A DNA stretch of 64,000 bases from Lewinellaceae bacterium (GCA_020636435.1 JACJXX010000001.1:372001-436000), one strand, 5' to 3'. Positions 29,398 through 39,028 are shown, counted from the first letter of the stretch. Translations and numbers: made by a program. Notes: a model not told the origin generated them from the letters alone.

Positions 29398-30417
29398 TCA
29401 GGCCGTAAGTTGCCGCGACCCGATGAGCCGGTGTTCCAGCAGGTATTCGGCGATCTGAACAGCATTGGTGGCGGCTCCTTTGCGGAGGTTGTCAGCCACT
29501 ATCCATAAGTTCAGCCCGTTCTTTATGGATTCGTCCCGGCGGATGCGGCCGACGAATACTTCGTCATGGTTTTTCGCCATCAGAGGCATAGGGTATTTGT
29601 GGTTGGCTACATCGTCGACAACGGACAGGCCGGGCATGGCTTCCAGAAGGCTGCGAACATCCGCCAGTTCGTATGGGCTTTCGAATTCAATATTTACCGC
29701 TTCGGAATGCCCTCCGTGCACCGGGACCCTCACAGCGGTTGCCGTGACGCCTATGTTGTTGTCTCCCAATATTTTGCGGGTTTCATGAACCAGCTTCATC
29801 TCTTCCTTGGTGTAGGCATTGTCCAGGAATACATCGCATTGAGGCAGGCAATTCTCAAAGATGGGATAATGGTAGGCCATCTCTTCCTGCTTGGGTTCAT
29901 AGCCCTTTCTTTCCAGTTGGTATTGCTTAACCGCCTTCATGCCCGTACCGGTAAAAGACTGGTAGGTAGAAATGACCAGCCGGCGTATGGTATAAGCTTT
30001 ATGCAGGGGCGCCAGGGCCATTACCATTTGAATGGTGGAACAATTCGGGTTGGCAATGATCAGGTCCTGGCTCGTCAATACTTCCGCATTGACCTCGGGC
30101 ACGACGAGCTTCTTTTCCGGATCCATCCTCCAGGCGGAGGAGTTGTCGATCACTACGGTGCCAACTTCGGCAAAACGGGGCGCCCACTCCAGGGAGGCGC
30201 TGCCGCCGGCGGAAAAAATAGCTACATCGGGCCGGAAGGCGATGGCCTCCTCCAAACCGATCACTTTGTGGTTTTCTCCCCGAAATCGGACTTCTTTGCC
30301 AACAGAGCGGGCAGAAGCCACCGGCAGAAACTCGCTTACGGGAAAGTTGCGTTCTTCCAAAACCCGGCACATAACGTTTCCTACAAGGTAGGTTACACCT
30401 ACTACGGCAATTCTCAT
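29398..30417 (-). CDS. asd: Aspartate-semialdehyde dehydrogenase
   Basis: A 339-residue enzyme that reduces aspartyl phosphate to the semialdehyde for Lys, Thr, Met and diaminopimelate. The catalytic Cys is in IANPNCSTIQMV and the base His in VPVHGGHSEA. The N-terminal dinucleotide loop reads GVTYLVG instead of the family GATGLVG, so a key Gly is Tyr. On the plus strand the codon falls in aaggtaggt, and aaggccggt would restore Gly. The same GGCC-to-GGTA change is seen in IS copy 1. The residue is probably an artefact. Confidence 0.94.
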   Translation of the reverse strand: MRIAVVGVTYLVGNVMCRVLEERNFPVSEFLPVASARSVGKEVRFRGENHKVIGLEEAIAFRPDVAIFSAGGSASLEWAPRFAEVGTVVIDNSSAWRMDPEKKLVVPEVNAEVLTSQDLIIANPNCSTIQMVMALAPLHKAYTIRRLVISTYQSFTGTGMKAVKQYQLERKGYEPKQEEMAYHYPIFENCLPQCDVFLDNAYTKEEMKLVHETRKILGDNNIGVTATAVRVPVHGGHSEAVNIEFESPYELADVRSLLEAMPGLSVVDDVANHKYPMPLMAKNHDEVFVGRIRRDESIKNGLNLWIVADNLRKGAATNAVQIAEYLLEHRLIGSRQLTA

Positions 30418-30467
30418 TTTTGCTTTTTTTAATTATCCAATCGGCAAAGGCAGTCGTTTTGAGGGGG

Positions 30468-30475
30468 CAAAGATA
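30468..30475 (-). promoter_or_regulatory. -7 promoter box upstream of asd
   Basis: The minus strand reads TATCTTTG, a match to TAnnTTTG, 50 bp before the asd ATG. No good -33 element is seen at the usual distance. Confidence 0.5.
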
Positions 30476-30803
30476 CGGGCAATATGTTTTTTCGCTACCT
30501 TTTGCTGCAAGCATGGGTCAATTTTTCGAAAAACCGCCCTTTTTGGTGGAAACCAGAAAATAAACACCCCGGCAACGCCACTTTTTTCCATTGGAAGCCT
30601 ATTTTTGAGATTAGTGATGAGAAACAAATAACATAACCCAATATGCTTCATCTTTTTCCACCATACCTGCCTCGGCCGTGGCCTCACGGGCAGGCAGGCT
30701 TCGTTACTTCCTCGTTGCGTCCGTACGGATGCGCCTCAGAAAAGCCTCGTCTGGCGAAAAAATATCTTGCCTATTGGCTCACCTTATTTATGTCTCATCA
30801 CTT

Positions 30804-33419
30804 ATGAAAAAAACGACTGTTTTCGCCCTGCTGCTTTCTCTCTTCTGCAACCAACTGTCCGCCCAACTTCAGGATGATTTTTCCGACGGCGACTTTTCCA
30901 GCGACCCGGAATGGTTCGGAGATACGGGCAAGTTCGGGGTTACAGATGAGCAACTTCAATTGCTGGACAATGATCCTGTTGCCAACAACACGGCTTACCT
31001 TTACCTCCCCGCTCCCACCAGCAACAATACCGCCACCACCTGGGAAGCCTATATCCGAATGGATTTTGCTCCTTCGGCCAGCAATTTCGCCCGTTTATAC
31101 CTGAGCGCTTCCAACCCCAACCTTTCGGAAAGCCAGGAAGGCTATTACCTCAAGGCAGGGGGAATTTCGGGCAGCGACGACGCCCTCGAACTCTACCGGC
31201 AGGATGGCGCCACCTCTACCCTGCTGCTTGGCGGAACCCCGGGAGCCGTATCCGCCGCCCCGGCCGTCGCCCGCATAAGGGTTATCCGCAACCCCGGTGG
31301 CGAATGGGAACTGCTGGCCGACTACGGCGGAGGGCAAGATTTCCAAACTGAAGGCACGGCAATAGACGATACCTACCCGATGGGCAGCTTCTTCGGGGTT
31401 TATTGCCAGTACACCAGCACCCGCAATGAGGCTTTTTTCTTCGACGATATTAAAGTGGATCCGCTATTCCAGGATACCCGCCCCCCCGGTTTGCTGGCCG
31501 TTGAAGCGGCTGGCGCCACGGAAATCCTCGTGCAGTTTGACGAACCACTGGAGGAGCTTTCCGCCTCCGAGCCCGGCAATTATATAATCGACAACGGCAT
31601 CGGCCAGCCGGCGGATGTTCTTTTTGATCCCGGCACTCCCACTGAAGTGCGCCTCCTCCTCAGCACGCCCCTTCAGAATACCCAGTCCTATACCCTTACG
31701 GCTTCCGGTATCGCCGACGCCAATGGCAATATTGCCCCCGCTCAGAGCCTGGCCTTTATTTTTTACGATATCCGACCGGCAGCTTTCGGCGATGTCGTCA
31801 TTTCCGAGCTCTTCCCCGACCCTACCCCGCCGGCAGGTTTGCCGGAAGGGGAATTCGTTGAGCTTTACAACCGAACCGACAAGGTGATCCAACTGGCAGA
31901 ACTGGCCATTAGCTCCGGAGGCACGCCCATTGCCTTACCCGGTTACCTCCTGCTGCCCGCCAGTTATGTGATCGTGTGCAATGACAGCTTCGAAGCCGAG
32001 TTTGCGCTTTTGGGCTCTGCGGTAGCCATCGCCAGCTTTCCTGCGCTCACCAATGGCGGCGATGAAGTTCGGCTGACGAACTCCAATGGGGACCTGATTT
32101 TCGAAGTAGTATATGAAGACAGCTGGTACCAGGACGAAGCCAGGGCCGGCGGCGGCTACACCCTCGAATTGATACAACTGGAGGGCCCTTACGATTGCCC
32201 GGGCAACTGGAAAGCATCGGCAGCGCCGCAAGGCGGGACGCCCGGCCAGCCCAACAGCCTGCTGGGCGCTACCGCAGACGATACCCCGCCCTTCCTCGCC
32301 AGTGCCATCGCCGAAAGCGAGTTCGAGCTGCGGCTTACTTTCAGCGAAGTGATGGACGTGGCCAGCCTGGCCAACCCAACTCATTACACGCTGAATCCCC
32401 CACTGCCTGTAACCAGCGCCATGCCGCTATCCTCCCGGCGGGAGGCGCTGCTTCTGCTCGGCGCCGATATGCAGCCGGGCACGGCCTATCAGGTAATGGC
32501 TACGAATGCCGTAACCGATTGCATGGGCAACCCCCTGGCGCCGGGGGATGGCATCACGACCGGCCTGGCAGAGCCCATCGGCCCCCTTGACCTTGTCATC
32601 AATGAAGTGCTGTTCAACCCGGAACCCGGCGGCAGCGACTTCATAGAACTGTACAACCGCAGCGAAAAGGTGGTCAACCTGAATGGCCTGGCCATCGCCA
32701 ACACCCAAAAAGAAAGCGGGGATACCCTGGGTGCAGTGGGCGTTGATTTTCTATTGTTCCCCGGCGGGTATGCTGTGCTCACCGAAGGCCCAGAAGATAT
32801 TCTTTCCCGGTACACCGTGCGTTTCCCCAACGCCCTGGTTGAAGCCAACCTGCCCACCCTGGACGATAAAAGCGGAAACGTGACTTTGCGCTCCGGCGGC
32901 CAGCTCGTCGACGCCTTCGATTATTCGGAAACCCAGCATTATCCTTTGCTCGACAGCAAAGAAGGGGTATCCCTGGAACGGATTTCTCCTGAGGCAGCCA
33001 CCCAGGATGCCGGCAACTGGCACAGCGCCGCTTCCACTGTGGGTTTTGCTACGCCTACCTATCAGAACTCCCAGTTTTTCGAAAAGCCGGGCGCGCTCAG
33101 TGAAATGTTCACCATTCTCACCCCCACTTTTTCTCCCGACGGAGACGGCTTCGACGATGTTTTGCTCATCGACTACGAGGCCGGGCGGCCCGGTTACAAC
33201 CTCAATATGCACATCTACGACAGCAACGGCCGCCTGGTGAAGCGGCTGGCCAACAACGAGACCCTCGCCGCCCGGGGCAGCCTGAAATGGGATGGCGTCA
33301 ATGAGGAAGGCAACCGGGCGCGAATTGGTATTTACGTGCTGTGGCTGGAGTTGTTTACTCCCGACGGGAATGTGGAAAGGGATAAGAAGGTGGTGGTGCT
33401 GGCTGGTAGGTTGGAGTGA
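30804..33419 (+). CDS. Secreted lamin-tail-domain protein with gliding-type C-terminus
   Basis: An 871-residue exported protein. In order: a signal peptide (MKKTTVFALLLSLFCNQLSA), a LamG/concanavalin-like N-terminal domain, a SbsA-like Ig domain (DTRPPGLLAVEAAGATEILV), a lamin-tail domain (GDVVISELFPDPTPPAGLPE, EFVELYNRT), a second Ig-like domain, a second lamin-tail domain (VINEVLFNPEPGGSDFIELY), and a FlgD/CHU-type end with FSPDGDGFDDVLLIDYE and IYDSNGRLVKRL. Such ends direct Bacteroidota proteins through type IX secretion. The frame is open further upstream, but the signal peptide fixes the start at 30804. Probably a surface-attached protein. Confidence 0.88.
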   Translation: MKKTTVFALLLSLFCNQLSAQLQDDFSDGDFSSDPEWFGDTGKFGVTDEQLQLLDNDPVANNTAYLYLPAPTSNNTATTWEAYIRMDFAPSASNFARLYLSASNPNLSESQEGYYLKAGGISGSDDALELYRQDGATSTLLLGGTPGAVSAAPAVARIRVIRNPGGEWELLADYGGGQDFQTEGTAIDDTYPMGSFFGVYCQYTSTRNEAFFFDDIKVDPLFQDTRPPGLLAVEAAGATEILVQFDEPLEELSASEPGNYIIDNGIGQPADVLFDPGTPTEVRLLLSTPLQNTQSYTLTASGIADANGNIAPAQSLAFIFYDIRPAAFGDVVISELFPDPTPPAGLPEGEFVELYNRTDKVIQLAELAISSGGTPIALPGYLLLPASYVIVCNDSFEAEFALLGSAVAIASFPALTNGGDEVRLTNSNGDLIFEVVYEDSWYQDEARAGGGYTLELIQLEGPYDCPGNWKASAAPQGGTPGQPNSLLGATADDTPPFLASAIAESEFELRLTFSEVMDVASLANPTHYTLNPPLPVTSAMPLSSRREALLLLGADMQPGTAYQVMATNAVTDCMGNPLAPGDGITTGLAEPIGPLDLVINEVLFNPEPGGSDFIELYNRSEKVVNLNGLAIANTQKESGDTLGAVGVDFLLFPGGYAVLTEGPEDILSRYTVRFPNALVEANLPTLDDKSGNVTLRSGGQLVDAFDYSETQHYPLLDSKEGVSLERISPEAATQDAGNWHSAASTVGFATPTYQNSQFFEKPGALSEMFTILTPTFSPDGDGFDDVLLIDYEAGRPGYNLNMHIYDSNGRLVKRLANNETLAARGSLKWDGVNEEGNRARIGIYVLWLELFTPDGNVERDKKVVVLAGRLE

Positions 33420-33465
33420 GAGGGGGGAAGTTTCATGGTTTCATGGTTTCATGGTTTCATGGTTT

Positions 33466-34842
33466 GCCGTGCGACATAAAGTTATAGATCAGTCACCGAC
33501 AAAAAGATATAGATCAAAAAAGTTCATTGACATACAGTTAAATTATATATGTTTTCTTTAGAGAACCTTGGGTCGGGGATAACCTTCAAGATTTCTTTTT
33601 CCGGGCTGAGGCAGATCCAGGCTAGCTCTGCGGGAGAAAAGACTACGAAGGTGATTTTCCCGCGGTGTTCGCGGCCAACACTGAAAGGCTTATCGTAAAG
33701 GGTGATAACGCCATTATCGGAGATTTTCCTGGGATAGACAGCTTGAGCTAAGAGTTGGTAGGCTTTCTGCTCGTCAAAGAGCTTCGGGTCGAACTGCCTG
33801 GGGTTGTCATACAGCCTGGCATAAACTTGTTTGCGAGTAGCGTTGCCCAACCTGGAAACCTTAAAGAAATCTCTTTGATACACGCATGCTTGGTCTAGCT
33901 GCTCCTGCATTTGGGCGAGGCTCTGGCACTTGTATATTTCGGCCCAGCGCGCCGAGGTATGCTGGTTGTTTTCCACGTTCGGGTTGTCTGTAGGCCGCCT
34001 GGGCCGGTTGAGTATGTGGCGCACTCCCCAAGCTGCCAGCCACAGGGATATAATAGGGATCACGCTCCTGCTGGGCACGCCAAGGGGGGAACCGTTATCG
34101 CTCCTGATAGCCCTTGGCATTCCCCACTGTTGGAACTGCTCAAGCAGTAAGGCCCCTACCTCCTGCAAAGAAACTTGCCGGATCAACCCGTGGGGGGAAA
34201 GCCCTTGCATTTAGCAAGGCATGGCTTTTGGTATCCGTTATGTTTAAGTAACATGCCTCTTCCCTTGGCTCTAGCTTGGCTTGTCCCGCTGCTTCTAGCT
34301 TGACCTGTTCTTTAGCGTCGATTTGCCATTCGTCATGAGCCTGGCGCACGTCGTTGATCAAGCTTTCCCTAGGGATTGTAGGAGGTGGTATCTCTATTTT
34401 GGGGCAGTCCTTTTTTAACCGCCTTTGATAGTGGCGCTCGCTTTGCAGGGCCAAACCCGGATAGTTCGCCGCAATTTTGGTCGTGATGTAAGGTACGCCC
34501 CAATCGGGATGGAAGTGGCCTATTAAACGCACCAGCCGATAAGCTTTCTCCGCTTCCGGCTTCACCCCGCGCCCACAATTGGAGTAGCCCGGGACTAGCG
34601 CCGCTTCGCCCCGCTTCTCGTAAGAAAGGCACAGGTTCCTTGCCGTATGGTAGTTCACCTTAAAGCGGGCAGCTAAATCCCGGTAGCTAAGTTTTTCCTC
34701 CTGCCTGGATTTCACTATTTCCAGGCGCAGGGAGGGGGCAATTGGTTGTCCCATATGCATTCATAATTTAACTTATGTCAAAGAACGTGATTTTATAGAT
34801 CTTTTTGTCGTTAAAGTGATCTATAACTTTATGTCGCACGGC
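33466..34842 (-). mobile_element. Insertion sequence, copy 2 (1377 bp)
   Basis: Same 26-bp terminal inverted repeats (GCCGTGCGACATAAAGTTAT...) and length as copy 1. Flanked by the same ATGGTTTC-type repeat: four copies left (33433-33465) and a degenerate array right (34843-34958). All seven GGCC sites (33673, 33941, 33993, 34002, 34151, 34449, 34517) are present here and altered in copy 1. Confidence 0.95.
33524..34760 (-). pseudogene. DDE transposase of IS copy 2, one frameshift
   Basis: Two overlapping frames. The first (34760 to about 34195) has the helix-turn-helix and the catalytic WQIDAKEQ. The second (about 34195-33524) has LIRQVSLQEVGALLLEQFQQ, IRSDNGSPLG and NPNVENNQHTSARW, with 41 residues between the second Asp and the Glu. 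They join at a run of six C after TTT near 34190. Five C would give a single frame of about 410 codons reading ARAFPHGLIRQ. The break is thus one extra base in a homopolymer. Family: integrase-core (IS481/IS3-like). Confidence 0.85.
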
Positions 34843-34958
34843 ATGGTTTCATGGTTTCATGGTTGCATGGTTGCATGGTTTCATGGTTTCATGGTTTCAT
34901 GGTTATATGGTTGCATGGTTGCATGGTTGCATGGTTGCATGGTTGCATGGTTATATTG
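34843..34958. repeat. Degenerate ATGGTTTC/ATGGTTGC array
   Basis: About 14 copies of an 8-bp unit, atggtttc at first and then mostly atggttgc or atggttat. It continues the array interrupted by IS copy 2. Confidence 0.9.
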
Positions 34959-34972
34959 TTTTTGCGTCCGTT

Positions 34973-35021
34973 GTCGGGACTGTTCGAAGTTCTGTGTTTA
35001 AGAACTTTGAACAGTCCCCGA
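34973..35021. repeat. Imperfect inverted repeat upstream of dgkA
   Basis: Arms gtcgggactgttcgaagttc and agaactttgaacagtccccg around a short loop. It could be the terminator of an unseen transcript or a dispersed palindrome. No gene lies between 34959 and 35067. Confidence 0.6.
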
Positions 35022-35067
35022 TATTATACTTCAACTGTATCCGAACGCCATCCGAAAATGATCAGTT

Positions 35068-35445
35068 ATGATAAAGAGCCGCCTTCAGAGTTTCCGGTAC
35101 GCCTTTCAGGGAATAGCGGACCTCTTCCGTACACAGCCCAATGCCCGCATACATCTTTTGCTGACCGTACTAGCGCTTATCCTGGGAGGCACCTTTTCAC
35201 TCTCCGGCACAGAATGGTGCCTCCTCGCCCTGGCCATGGCCATGGTTTTCGCCGCTGAGGCGTTCAATACCGCTTTGGAATACCTCACCGACCTTGTTTC
35301 TCCTGATTACAGCGAGCTGGCGGGCAGGGCCAAGGATGCCGCCGCCGCTGCCGTTCTTTTCACCGCCGCCGGGGCGGCGGTTGTGGGCCTGATCCTTTTC
35401 CTTCCGAGGCTTTGGCGCCTGCTTTGGCAGGGAGCTATCATCTAG
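35068..35445 (+). CDS. dgkA: Diacylglycerol kinase / undecaprenol kinase family
   Basis: A 125-residue inner-membrane kinase with three membrane helices. The conserved catalytic region reads AEAFNTALEYLTDLVSPDYSELAGRAKDAAAAAVL, with the two Glu and Asp residues of the family. It phosphorylates diacylglycerol or undecaprenol for lipid recycling. The start ATG 35068 (MIKSRLQSFRYAFQGI) is typical. Stands alone downstream of the IS. Confidence 0.93.
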   Translation: MIKSRLQSFRYAFQGIADLFRTQPNARIHLLLTVLALILGGTFSLSGTEWCLLALAMAMVFAAEAFNTALEYLTDLVSPDYSELAGRAKDAAAAAVLFTAAGAAVVGLILFLPRLWRLLWQGAII

Positions 35446-35494
35446 TGCTCTGGGGAAGAAGTTATGTCTTTTAACCTCAACGTTTTTTTCCCGA

Positions 35495-36262
35495 TTAATT
35501 ATGCAGGATGAGCAAAGGGATAGGGCTGCTGAAAGTCTGCTTCAACGTAACACTCTCATTAAATATTCGAGTGAAAAAATCGGTGTATTTCTTGTTTCTG
35601 ATAAGGCAGAGCAACTCGGCATCGTCTTTTGTCAGGTAATCATTTAAGCACTGGTTGATGTTGTCGGCGCCAAAAGCATAAATTACCGATGGGTCTAAAT
35701 CTTCAATAGTGCTCAGCACTTCTTGCAGGTCCACCTTTTCGCCTTCGGCAATATGCAGGACATTGACTTTACATGGATGCAACATTGCTAATTTTCGTAA
35801 AGGCTCGACCACGGATGCGTTGGATAAAGGAATACCGCCGATGGCAAAAACGATTTCATTCAAGGTGCGGAAAAGATAGTCGTCTGGAACGATCAAGACG
35901 GGCGCTTTGGTTTTGGCAATAACACTGCCTGCCACACTTCCAATGAAAACCTCTTTTAGACCACTGGCTCCTTTAGTGCCCATAACGATAAAATCATAGG
36001 CGCCGCTATTACCCAGGGAGGTGATAACGGAAACGGTATCCCCTTTGAATATCTTGGTTTTCAGAACGATATCCGGTTTCTCGTCATGTACTTTTTTTAT
36101 CAAAGTTTCCATTTCTCGTCGAGCCTCTTTCTCCAAAATGCTATCCATTGATTTCATGTGGAAAGCGTTTGAACTCATTTCGCAAGCGTGCAATACCGTA
36201 ATTTCTAATTCTGAAGCCCCGAATAATTTGATCGCGTAGGACATAGCGTTGTAGCTTCTCAA
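35495..36262 (-). CDS. Universal stress protein, two domains, N-terminus missing
   Basis: About 255 residues covering tandem UspA folds. The first begins SYNAMSYAIKLFGASELEIT. The usual lead-in strand with the nucleotide-binding Asp (of the type ILVPTDFS) is absent. It contains VMGTKGASGLKEVFIGSVAGSVIAKTKAPVLIVP, the ATP-binding signature G-2x-G-9x-G(S/T). The second half is divergent and lacks the signature. Normal Usp proteins have about 15 more residues at the start. The sequence just upstream is a repeat-rich stretch with inverted ends, so an insertion may have removed the true start. Confidence 0.8.
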   Translation of the reverse strand: MRSYNAMSYAIKLFGASELEITVLHACEMSSNAFHMKSMDSILEKEARREMETLIKKVHDEKPDIVLKTKIFKGDTVSVITSLGNSGAYDFIVMGTKGASGLKEVFIGSVAGSVIAKTKAPVLIVPDDYLFRTLNEIVFAIGGIPLSNASVVEPLRKLAMLHPCKVNVLHIAEGEKVDLQEVLSTIEDLDPSVIYAFGADNINQCLNDYLTKDDAELLCLIRNKKYTDFFTRIFNESVTLKQTFSSPIPLLILHN

Positions 36263-36397
36263 TATATAGAATAAAACCTGTCGTCCTTACAGGACTAAAA
36301 CAACGCTAAATCCCATTTCCAGGGCCTCATGGCCCTGGCAACGGCCTTTCGTCCTTACAGGACTGGCAGCAAAACGACATTTATTGAGAAGTTACGA
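36249..36397. repeat. Small element with inverted ends at the truncated usp gene
   Basis: Ends gtagcttctcaatata and, inverted, gtaacttctcaataaa (14 of 16 alike) lie about 150 bp apart. Between them the 16-bp string tcgtccttacaggact occurs twice, 74 bp apart, with a palindrome ccagggcctcatggccctgg between. It overlaps the first codons of the usp frame. Confidence 0.5.
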
Positions 36398-36449
36398 TTA
36401 GGGCATTTTCAACCTACGCCTGATTCCTTGAGAAATGTGTTCTACTAAG

Positions 36450-36610
36450 GGCTTTGGAAAAAAATAACCTGCCCATCTGGCTTGTTTTTTTCCCATGGGC
36501 GTCGTTGCTCATCATTCACGTCCGTACGGATGCTCACGCTTCGCGCCCCTGCCTGCTCGGCCGCGCCTCGCGGGCAGGCAGCCCAAAACCAGGTAAAGGC
36601 AATAAACCGA
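36450..36610. repeat. Degenerate relative of the MITE-like element
   Basis: The segment ctggcttgtttttttcccat and the following gcgtcgttgctcatca resemble the internal part of elements A and B. It also carries cgtccgtacggatg and a palindrome ctgcctgctcggccgcgcct with cgggcaggcag, both also found at 30664-30735. No gene is present in 36398-36734. Confidence 0.45.
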
Positions 36611-36734
36611 AGGAACCTCAGGTATACTTTTTGCGACGATCATAGGCCCGGTAGTAAAATTATCAGTATTTTAGCCTTTATGGCCGATGAGGCCTTGTGA
36701 CAGCACGGAATAACAGCAAACTATCTACTCAATC

Positions 36735-38207
36735 ATGAAGAAGTACCAACTTCTGGCATTCTTCCTTTTGCCATTTTTCACGCTTCAGGCCCAGGAGCAA
36801 CTGGGGATTCGCCTCTCCAACTACGGAGGCATCAACAGCACGCTGCTCAATCCGGCATACCATGCCACTTCGCCTTTTCGGTGGGATGTGAACCTGCTGG
36901 AAGGCGCCGGGCACATCACCAATGACTACGCCTACCTGCGCAGCGCCCGCCTTTCAGACCTGTTGAAAAGCCCGGACAAGTCCGACTTTGAGTTTGGCCC
37001 GGACCTGCCGCCGGGAAGCCAGGAGAAACAAGGAGCCATCGTCGTCGATTTCTTCAAGGGCCGCAACCGCCGGCAAACGCTGGGGCTCGGCAGCGTGCTG
37101 GGGCCGTCATTTTACCTGCAGCTGGGCGAAAACCACCGGGTGGGGTTGCTCACCCGCGCCCGCGCCATGATGTCCGGGCGGGGCATTGCCGACCCGTTAA
37201 ATTATTACGATTACGACAGCCGCCCCTTTTATGACCCCTTCGCAGTAGATCCTTTCCGGGGGGCCTTCGCCGGCTGGACGGAAGTGGGCCTCAACTATGC
37301 TTACCAGGCGGAGGTTGCCGATGGCGCCATCGCCGTGGGCATCACTCTCAAGGCCCTGCAGGCTTATGAGGGCGGCTATTGGCGCAACGCCTCTACTTTC
37401 CAACTGCAAAAAGTGCCCAACGACTCTCTGGGCGGCTCGCCGATCGACTTCAGCTTCGGATACACCACCAGCAACCTGAAGGACGGAGACTGGCAGGCGA
37501 AGCGCAACGGCGGCGGGCTGGCAGCCGACGTGGGGTTTGTATACACCACTTACGCTCAGAATGACGCACCCTACGGCTGGAAATTCGGAGTGTCCCTGAT
37601 AGACATCGGCCGGCTCAACTTTACGCGCAACGCAGCCGATCATTTGGTGCAAACCAGCGAACAAATTACCATCAGCACCACCGAATATCAATCGTTGCGA
37701 AGCCTGGATAAGTTTGAAGACTACATACAGTTTTTTAGCGAGCAAACCCTGGGCGACCCGGAGGCGTCTTTCAGGCGCTCCGAATTTTCCATCTGGCTGC
37801 CCACGGCATTGAGCATTCAGATAGACAAATCCCTGGGCAGCCTTTTTTTCCTGGGAGCTGCCTATACGCAAGGCATACCGCTTGGGCCAGGGGCGCTGCA
37901 ACGCGGCAGCTACCTGGCCGTGGCGCCCCGGCTGGAGCACCGGTGGGTGGAAGCGGCCCTCCCGGTATCCGTCTACGACTGGGAAGAGGTGCGGGTAGGC
38001 CTGGCCCTGCGGCTGGCCTTCCTTTCGGTGGGCACCAGCCACCTGGGCGGCTTCGTCCAGCACTCGAACCTGAACACGGCAGACTTTTACTTCGCTATAA
38101 AGGTCAACCCATTTGAGTTGCCCGGGAAAAAAAGCAAAGGCTGGAAACGGGGGGATGGCAGATACCGAAGCGGCGGGCGGGGAAAGGTGCACTGTTATGA
38201 TTTCTAG
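36735..38207 (+). CDS. Outer-membrane barrel protein, DUF5723-like
   Basis: A 490-residue exported protein. The signal peptide is MKKYQLLAFFLLPFFTLQAQ; the mature part begins GIRLSNYGGINSTLLNPAYH, a pattern common to DUF5723/PorP-like barrels of Bacteroidota. Alternating short strands (GLGSVLGPSFYLQLGENHRV, EVGLNYAYQAEV, AIAVGITLKAL) run to the end. The tail of about 30 residues is basic (KKSKGWKRGDGRYRSGGRG), odd for a barrel. Function unknown. Confidence 0.75.
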   Translation: MKKYQLLAFFLLPFFTLQAQEQLGIRLSNYGGINSTLLNPAYHATSPFRWDVNLLEGAGHITNDYAYLRSARLSDLLKSPDKSDFEFGPDLPPGSQEKQGAIVVDFFKGRNRRQTLGLGSVLGPSFYLQLGENHRVGLLTRARAMMSGRGIADPLNYYDYDSRPFYDPFAVDPFRGAFAGWTEVGLNYAYQAEVADGAIAVGITLKALQAYEGGYWRNASTFQLQKVPNDSLGGSPIDFSFGYTTSNLKDGDWQAKRNGGGLAADVGFVYTTYAQNDAPYGWKFGVSLIDIGRLNFTRNAADHLVQTSEQITISTTEYQSLRSLDKFEDYIQFFSEQTLGDPEASFRRSEFSIWLPTALSIQIDKSLGSLFFLGAAYTQGIPLGPGALQRGSYLAVAPRLEHRWVEAALPVSVYDWEEVRVGLALRLAFLSVGTSHLGGFVQHSNLNTADFYFAIKVNPFELPGKKSKGWKRGDGRYRSGGRGKVHCYDF

Positions 38208-38228
38208 TTACCTTTGCCCAAAAGGGCT

Positions 38229-38702
38229 ATGCCTTTACATTCGAAACTGCATTACTATTGCCTCCCCTTTCATCAACTTTCTAACAGGGAGTTCTACGCC
38301 CTGATGGCCCTGCGCCAGGAGGTGTTTGTCGTAGAACAGTCCTGCCCCTACCTCGACGCCGACGGCAAGGACATCCCGGCTCACCATTTGCTGGGATACA
38401 ACGAAGAGGGGCAATTGCTCGCATACAGCCGCCTGCTTCCCAAAGGCGTTTCTTACGAAGCATATCCTTCCTTCGGCAGGGTGGCAACTGCCCCGTCCAT
38501 CCGTGGAAAAGGGCGGGGAAGAGAACTCATGGAAAAAACGCTGGAGTGGATGGAGCGGCTGTACGGGGAGCAAGCCGTCAAGATTTCCGCTCAATCTTAC
38601 CTTATTCCTTTCTATGAATCACTGGGCTTTCATACGGTGGGAAAGCAATATCTGGAAGATAATATTCCTCATGTTGGAATGGTGAGGGGACAACGCGGAT
38701 AA
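38229..38702 (+). CDS. GNAT N-acetyltransferase, ElaA-like
   Basis: A 157-residue acetyltransferase. FYALMALRQEVFVVEQSCPYLDADGKD is the ElaA-type lead-in, and VATAPSIRGKGRGRELME is the acetyl-CoA-binding motif A (R-x-x-G-x-G/A). The last part has SYLIPFYESLGFHTVG. ATG 38229 gives MPLHSKLHYYCLPF; an upstream in-frame ATG 38214 overlaps little. Substrate unknown. It starts 21 bp after the barrel gene and may share its transcript. Confidence 0.88.
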   Translation: MPLHSKLHYYCLPFHQLSNREFYALMALRQEVFVVEQSCPYLDADGKDIPAHHLLGYNEEGQLLAYSRLLPKGVSYEAYPSFGRVATAPSIRGKGRGRELMEKTLEWMERLYGEQAVKISAQSYLIPFYESLGFHTVGKQYLEDNIPHVGMVRGQRG

Positions 38703-38741
38703 AATAGATTTTTTGCAACTATTTAGTACTACTTTGTTAAC

Positions 38742-38935
38742 TTAAGGCACGAGGAAAGAATAAAGTGTTCAATTATGGGGCAGTAATTTTTGTGCCAGGC
38801 AAGGCGCGAAGAATGAGGATAGCCAAAGCTACCTGAGTGATAGCCTGCCCCGCACCCGAAGGGTCGGGGAGCAACGCAGCATGGCGCAAAAAGGACAAGC
38901 CAGAATGGACAGTTTATTCTTTCGTCGTGCCTAAA
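38742..38935. mobile_element. MITE-like element B, inverted relative to A
   Basis: The reverse complement of element A over most of its length. Ends are ttaaggcacgaggaaagaat and, inverted, ttttaggcacgacgaaagaa. Compared with A it has an extra segment ctgccccgcacccgaagggt near 38848. A third end, aatggacagtttattctttc, lies at 42931-42950. Confidence 0.75.
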
Positions 38936-38951
38936 ACCTCACATGGCCGAA

Positions 38952-39028
38952 GGGCCTGGAGCGCGGGCCCCGACCCTTTGGGTACGGGGCCCGCGCTCCA
39001 GGCCCGCTAAAACCTGCTTTAAGCAGGT
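38952..39028. repeat. Nested palindromic element B
   Basis: Perfect 21-bp inverted repeat (38952-38972 and 38985-39005, starting gggcctggagcgcgggcccc), then a hairpin aacctgctttaagcaggtt. It shares the gagcgcgggcc core and the second hairpin with element A, and again follows a MITE-like unit directly. Confidence 0.85.

Noticed and set aside
34140..34210. Programmed frameshift in the transposase of IS copy 2
   Set aside because: Copy 1 reads through in one frame at the same place, so the extra C in a C run is more likely an error or mutation than a programmed site.
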